A program made the translations under genes and the position numbers. A stretch of 8,311 nt of DNA. Source: DASWJZ01 sp964487455. Its GTDB lineage: Bacteria > Pseudomonadota > Alphaproteobacteria > Rhizobiales > Afifellaceae. The notes beneath the pieces are model-generated. The model was not told the DNA's origin, did not search any database, and was given only the letters and a program-made list of their open reading frames with translations. The stretch spans positions 1 to 8,311 of the forward strand of contig CAZARE010000372.1 in the NCBI GenBank assembly GCA_964487455.1. Reading direction: 5' to 3'. Shown here piece by piece: positions 6,026 to 8,311 of this stretch. The first letter of the stretch is position 1; each line of letters opens with the position of its first letter.

Positions 6026-6727
6026 TCAGCCGCGCGACCCGCCTCTGAATCCCGTTCCCAGCAAATACAGCTCCGGGCTGTCGGCGCGGCTCGCCGGCGG
6101 CTTGACGTGCTGCACCTTTGCGAAGTCATGCTTCAGCCCGGCAAGGAGGTTCTGCTCAGTGCCGCCACGGAACACCTTGGCAAGGAACGTCCCGCCCGGA
6201 GCGAGAACCTCGCGGGCGAAGTCGGCTGCTGCCTCGCAAAGGGCGACCGTCCGCAGGTGATCGGTCGCCTTGTGCCCGGTGGTGGGCGCCGCCATGTCGG
6301 AGAGCACGACGTCGGCCTTCCCACCGCCGAGCACCGCGCGGATGCGGCCCGGGGCGTCCGCGTCGAAAAAGTCGGCCTGAAGCCGCGTAACGCCCGGTAG
6401 CGCGTCCATATCGAGATAGTCCACCGCGACGACCAGCGGCTCCGCATCAGTCGAGCCGACGCGCGCCGAGGCGACCTGCGACCAGCCACCGGGCGCCGCC
6501 CCGAGATCTACGACGCGCGCCCCCTTCGTGAGGAACCCGAAGCGGTCGTCGATCTCGATCAGCTTGTAGGCGGCGCGCGAGCGATAGCCTTCGTGCTTCG
6601 ACCGGGCGACATAAGGATCGTTCAGCTGACGCTCCAGCCAGCGCTGCGAGGAGGCCTTGCGCCCGCGCGCCGTCTTGACGCGTTGACGCAGCCCGCGGTG
6701 GCCGGATCCGCCGCGCGACGTCGTCAC
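6026..6727 (-). CDS. rlmE: 23S rRNA 2'-O-ribose uridine methyltransferase RlmE (FtsJ/RrmJ)
   Basis: RlmE methylates the 2'-OH of a 23S rRNA uridine (U2552 in E. coli) on the assembling 50S subunit. With the GTG start at 6727 the protein has 233 residues, against about 209 in E. coli; the difference is mostly a basic N-terminal extension (about 1-25). It shows SQRWLERQLNDPYV, then SRAAYKL with Lys55, the cofactor loop DLGAAPGGW (74-82), SDMAAP with Asp144, FLAKVF with Lys184 and SPELYL with Glu219. These reproduce the family K-D-K-E tetrad, the last three at a constant offset of 20 from E. coli Asp124, Lys164 and Glu199 as I recall them. The frame is open upstream to an ATG at 7018, but that stretch lies inside ppx and is Arg-rich shadow. 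The GTG overlaps the ppx stop as GTGA, pointing to coupled translation. Confidence 0.94.
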   Translation of the reverse strand: MTTSRGGSGHRGLRQRVKTARGRKASSQRWLERQLNDPYVARSKHEGYRSRAAYKLIEIDDRFGFLTKGARVVDLGAAPGGWSQVASARVGSTDAEPLVVAVDYLDMDALPGVTRLQADFFDADAPGRIRAVLGGGKADVVLSDMAAPTTGHKATDHLRTVALCEAAADFAREVLAPGGTFLAKVFRGGTEQNLLAGLKHDFAKVQHVKPPASRADSPELYLLGTGFRGGSRG

Positions 6728-8001
6728 TGTGCCCGCGGCCCGTTGCGGGATGGGGCGGAGGAATACGGCCAGCGACCACGTCCGCGTAGATAGCCGTCGG
6801 CGCGCATCAGCTGCACGAGCATGCCTTCCCGCAATCCGCGATCCGCGACGCGCAGCCGACTGCACGACCATTCGCGCCGGATCGCCTCGAAAACCGCGCA
6901 TCCGGCCAGAACAAGGTCGGCCCGCTCGCGGCCGATGCACGGATTGCGGCGGCGCGTCTCGTAGTCCATGCCGCGTATCTTCGTCATCATGCGTTCGATG
7001 TCGTCGTCCTCCATCCATAGTCCGTCGACGCGGCTGCGGTTGTAACGCGGCAAATCGAGGTGAACGCCAGCGAGCGTCGTCACCGTTCCGGACGTGCCGA
7101 GGAAGTGGAATGCGCGGCCCTTCAGCGCCTGCTTGAGAGCTTCGCGCGCACGGAAGCGATGGAACTCGCCGCGAACGTCGTCCACCATCGCCTCGAACAC
7201 CGCCGCGTCGACATCTGCGCCCCCGTAGCGCTCCGCTAGCGTCACCACACCGACCGGCAGCGAAACCCAGGCGCGCATAAGCCCGCCGTGGCGGTGGCGT
7301 CGCCTATCGATCCATACGATCTCAGAGGATCCGCCGCCGATGTCGAAGAGCACGGCGCCGTCCGCCTGGGGGTCAAGAAGCGAGAGGCATCCCTCCGCAG
7401 CAAGCTGCGCCTCGGTGCGCTGGTTCACCACCTCCAGGGCGAGCCCGATGTCGTTTCGCACGCGCTCCAGGAACTCATGTCCGTTCTCGGCGACGCGGCA
7501 GGCCTGGGTAGCGATGAGACGCGCACCCGTCATTGGCCGGAGGCTGAGCTTCTGACCACAGATGCGCAAGGCGTCGAGTGCGCGCTCCATCGCCTCCGGC
7601 TGCAGCCTTCCGTGCCGGGAGACGCCCTCCCCGAGCCTGACAATGCGCGAGAAGGAATCGATGACGCGGAACGTATCGCCCTCCGGCTCTGCGATCAGGA
7701 GCCTGCAATTGTTGGTTCCAAGGTCGAGCGCAGCGTAGAACGGCCCACGCTCTCGCCGGCCGTCACGCCGGCGGCGAACTCCGCGTCCGGTCCCTCGTCC
7801 TCCGCCGCCGTTGCGGCCTGGCGCCCCAGGCGGACCGGCAGGCAGCCCAGCGGAGGCACGGTCGCCCGCCCCCTCCGCGTTTGAACGCGAAGGCGGCGCA
7901 GCGGAATCCGCAGCGGGACCGGGCGTAGGCTCCGGCCTTGCCGGGTCCCTGCCCATGACCATGTTCGACTCGCAGTGTGGAGGGTGCCGAGGCGCCCTCA
8001 T
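6724..8001 (-). CDS. ppx: Ppx/GppA-family exopolyphosphatase or pppGpp phosphohydrolase
   Basis: This 425-residue protein belongs to the actin-like ASKHA phosphatases that remove terminal phosphates from polyphosphate (Ppx) or from pppGpp (GppA). The domain starts near residue 87 with FYAALDLGTNNCRLLIA (phosphate-binding loop 1). It continues with SFSRIVRLGEGV (116-127), ATQACR (164-169), the TEAQL segment with Glu197 in the catalytic-Glu region, DIGGGSSEIVW (220-230), GTSGTVTTLAG (302-312) and ADRGLREGML (386-395). The C-terminal HD-like domain of long E. coli Ppx is absent, which is usual for the short alphaproteobacterial form. Residues 17-86 are Pro/Gly/Arg/Ala-rich and probably disordered. 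The start is uncertain: the ATG at 8001 lacks a clear ribosome-binding site, and in-frame ATGs at 7962 and 7956 are alternatives that leave the domain intact. Its stop overlaps the rlmE start. Whether the substrate is polyphosphate or pppGpp cannot be read from sequence. Confidence 0.9.
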   Translation of the reverse strand: MRAPRHPPHCESNMVMGRDPARPEPTPGPAADSAAPPSRSNAEGAGDRASAGLPAGPPGAPGRNGGGGRGTGRGVRRRRDGRRERGPFYAALDLGTNNCRLLIAEPEGDTFRVIDSFSRIVRLGEGVSRHGRLQPEAMERALDALRICGQKLSLRPMTGARLIATQACRVAENGHEFLERVRNDIGLALEVVNQRTEAQLAAEGCLSLLDPQADGAVLFDIGGGSSEIVWIDRRRHRHGGLMRAWVSLPVGVVTLAERYGGADVDAAVFEAMVDDVRGEFHRFRAREALKQALKGRAFHFLGTSGTVTTLAGVHLDLPRYNRSRVDGLWMEDDDIERMMTKIRGMDYETRRRNPCIGRERADLVLAGCAVFEAIRREWSCSRLRVADRGLREGMLVQLMRADGYLRGRGRWPYSSAPSRNGPRAQ

Positions 8002-8122
8002 CGCGTTGAGGAAAGGATATTCTCTCCCTCGGTTCGAGGCAAACTGCTGATTCCGCCCCCCGCTAGCGCGGCATCAGGCGCATCGCATCGACTTGGAGCG
8101 CGGTGCACGCCGCCCTCGGCAG

Positions 8123-8151
8123 CTTGACATCGCCGGCTCAACCGACCAAAT
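8123..8151 (+). promoter_or_regulatory. Probable promoter of the tRNA-Gln gene
   Basis: CTTGAC at 8123-8128 matches the alphaproteobacterial -35 consensus exactly (and TTGACA at 8124-8129 the general one). After 17 bases, CCAAAT at 8146-8151 matches four of six positions of the rhizobial -10 (CTATAT). The bases that follow, CGCGCC at 8152-8157, make a GC-rich discriminator of the kind seen in stringently controlled stable-RNA promoters. The tRNA begins 23 bases after the -10, a suitable leader length. The -10 is weak, so confidence is moderate. Confidence 0.5.
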
Positions 8152-8174
8152 CGCGCCAGAAACCGGCCTGCCGA

Positions 8175-8248
8175 TGGGGAATAGTTCAACGGTAGAACAG
8201 CGGACTCTGACTCCGTCGATCTAGGTTCGAATCCTAGTTCCCCAGCCA
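8175..8248 (+). tRNA. tRNA-Gln, anticodon CUG
   Basis: A complete cloverleaf can be drawn by hand. The acceptor TGGGGAA (8175-8181) pairs with TTCCCCA (8238-8244). The D-stem is GTTC/GAAC around AACGGTA. The anticodon stem GCGGA/TCCGT (first pair G-U) encloses the loop CTCTGAC, with anticodon CTG at 8207-8209, reading CAG for glutamine. The variable loop has four bases, and the T-arm is CTAGG-TTCGAAT-CCTAG. The discriminator is G8245, and CCA is encoded at 8246-8248. The weak U1-A72 first pair and G73 are known glutamine identity features. It is intact, divergent from ppx and has no neighbouring tRNA in the window. No terminator is recognisable in the remaining 63 bases. Confidence 0.97.
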
Positions 8249-8311
8249 GCCATCTTCAGTTCATTCAAGACACCACTCGGCTGGCGCGATAAGGCTTCGT
8301 CGTGCCACGGA

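Noticed and set aside
4461..6260. 599-residue plus-strand open frame opposite guaB and the end of rlmE
   Set aside because: It is antisense to two firmly identified genes, its product is His/Arg/Ala/Asp-rich without a family signature, and long shadow frames are expected at this G+C content.
7998..8189. 63-residue minus-strand open frame overlapping the tRNA
   Set aside because: It runs through the tRNA gene and the ppx leader and has no family signature.

Overview
The window reads as an ordinary, GC-rich chromosomal stretch from an alphaproteobacterium, most likely of the order Hyphomicrobiales (Rhizobiales). This rests on protein style: the alphaproteobacterial Ppx/GppA motifs, a MAPEG protein next to guaB, and a short Met/Gln-led single-Sel1 protein. 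It also rests on high G+C throughout and a rhizobial-type CTTGAC promoter before the tRNA. The genus cannot be fixed from the sequence.

Layout. Positions 1-105 are the last 34 codons of a plus-strand gene I do not recognise. It is followed 22 bases later by a plus-strand iron-type alcohol dehydrogenase (128-1252). This pair converges on a minus-strand block that fills most of the window. In transcription order (right to left) the block is: Ppx/GppA phosphatase (8001-6724), rlmE (6727-6026, a 4-base GTGA overlap), guaB (5915-4413), a MAPEG membrane protein (4404-3994), rsmB (3987-2695), a YfcG-like glutathione S-transferase (2617-1910), and after a 377-base non-coding gap a small Sel1-repeat protein (1532-1284). 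At the right end a tRNA-Gln(CUG) gene with encoded CCA (8175-8248) runs on the plus strand, divergent from ppx, with a plausible promoter and GC-rich discriminator. Nothing was recognised in 8249-8311.

How the genes fit together. Ppx/GppA-family enzymes act on polyphosphate and/or pppGpp. IMP dehydrogenase commits IMP to guanine nucleotides. RlmE and RsmB methylate 23S and 16S rRNA. The leftward block therefore joins guanine-nucleotide supply, a possible (p)ppGpp/polyphosphate enzyme and ribosome maturation. The overlap and the 8- and 6-base gaps suggest two tightly coupled units, ppx-rlmE and guaB-MAPEG-rsmB. The glutathione transferase has its own strong ribosome-binding site and may be separately expressed.

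I did not find a defence system, mobile element, CRISPR array or clearly new system. The best unexplained signal is the non-coding gap upstream of the Sel1 gene, which carries a dense series of inverted repeats and repeated GGTTC half-sites.
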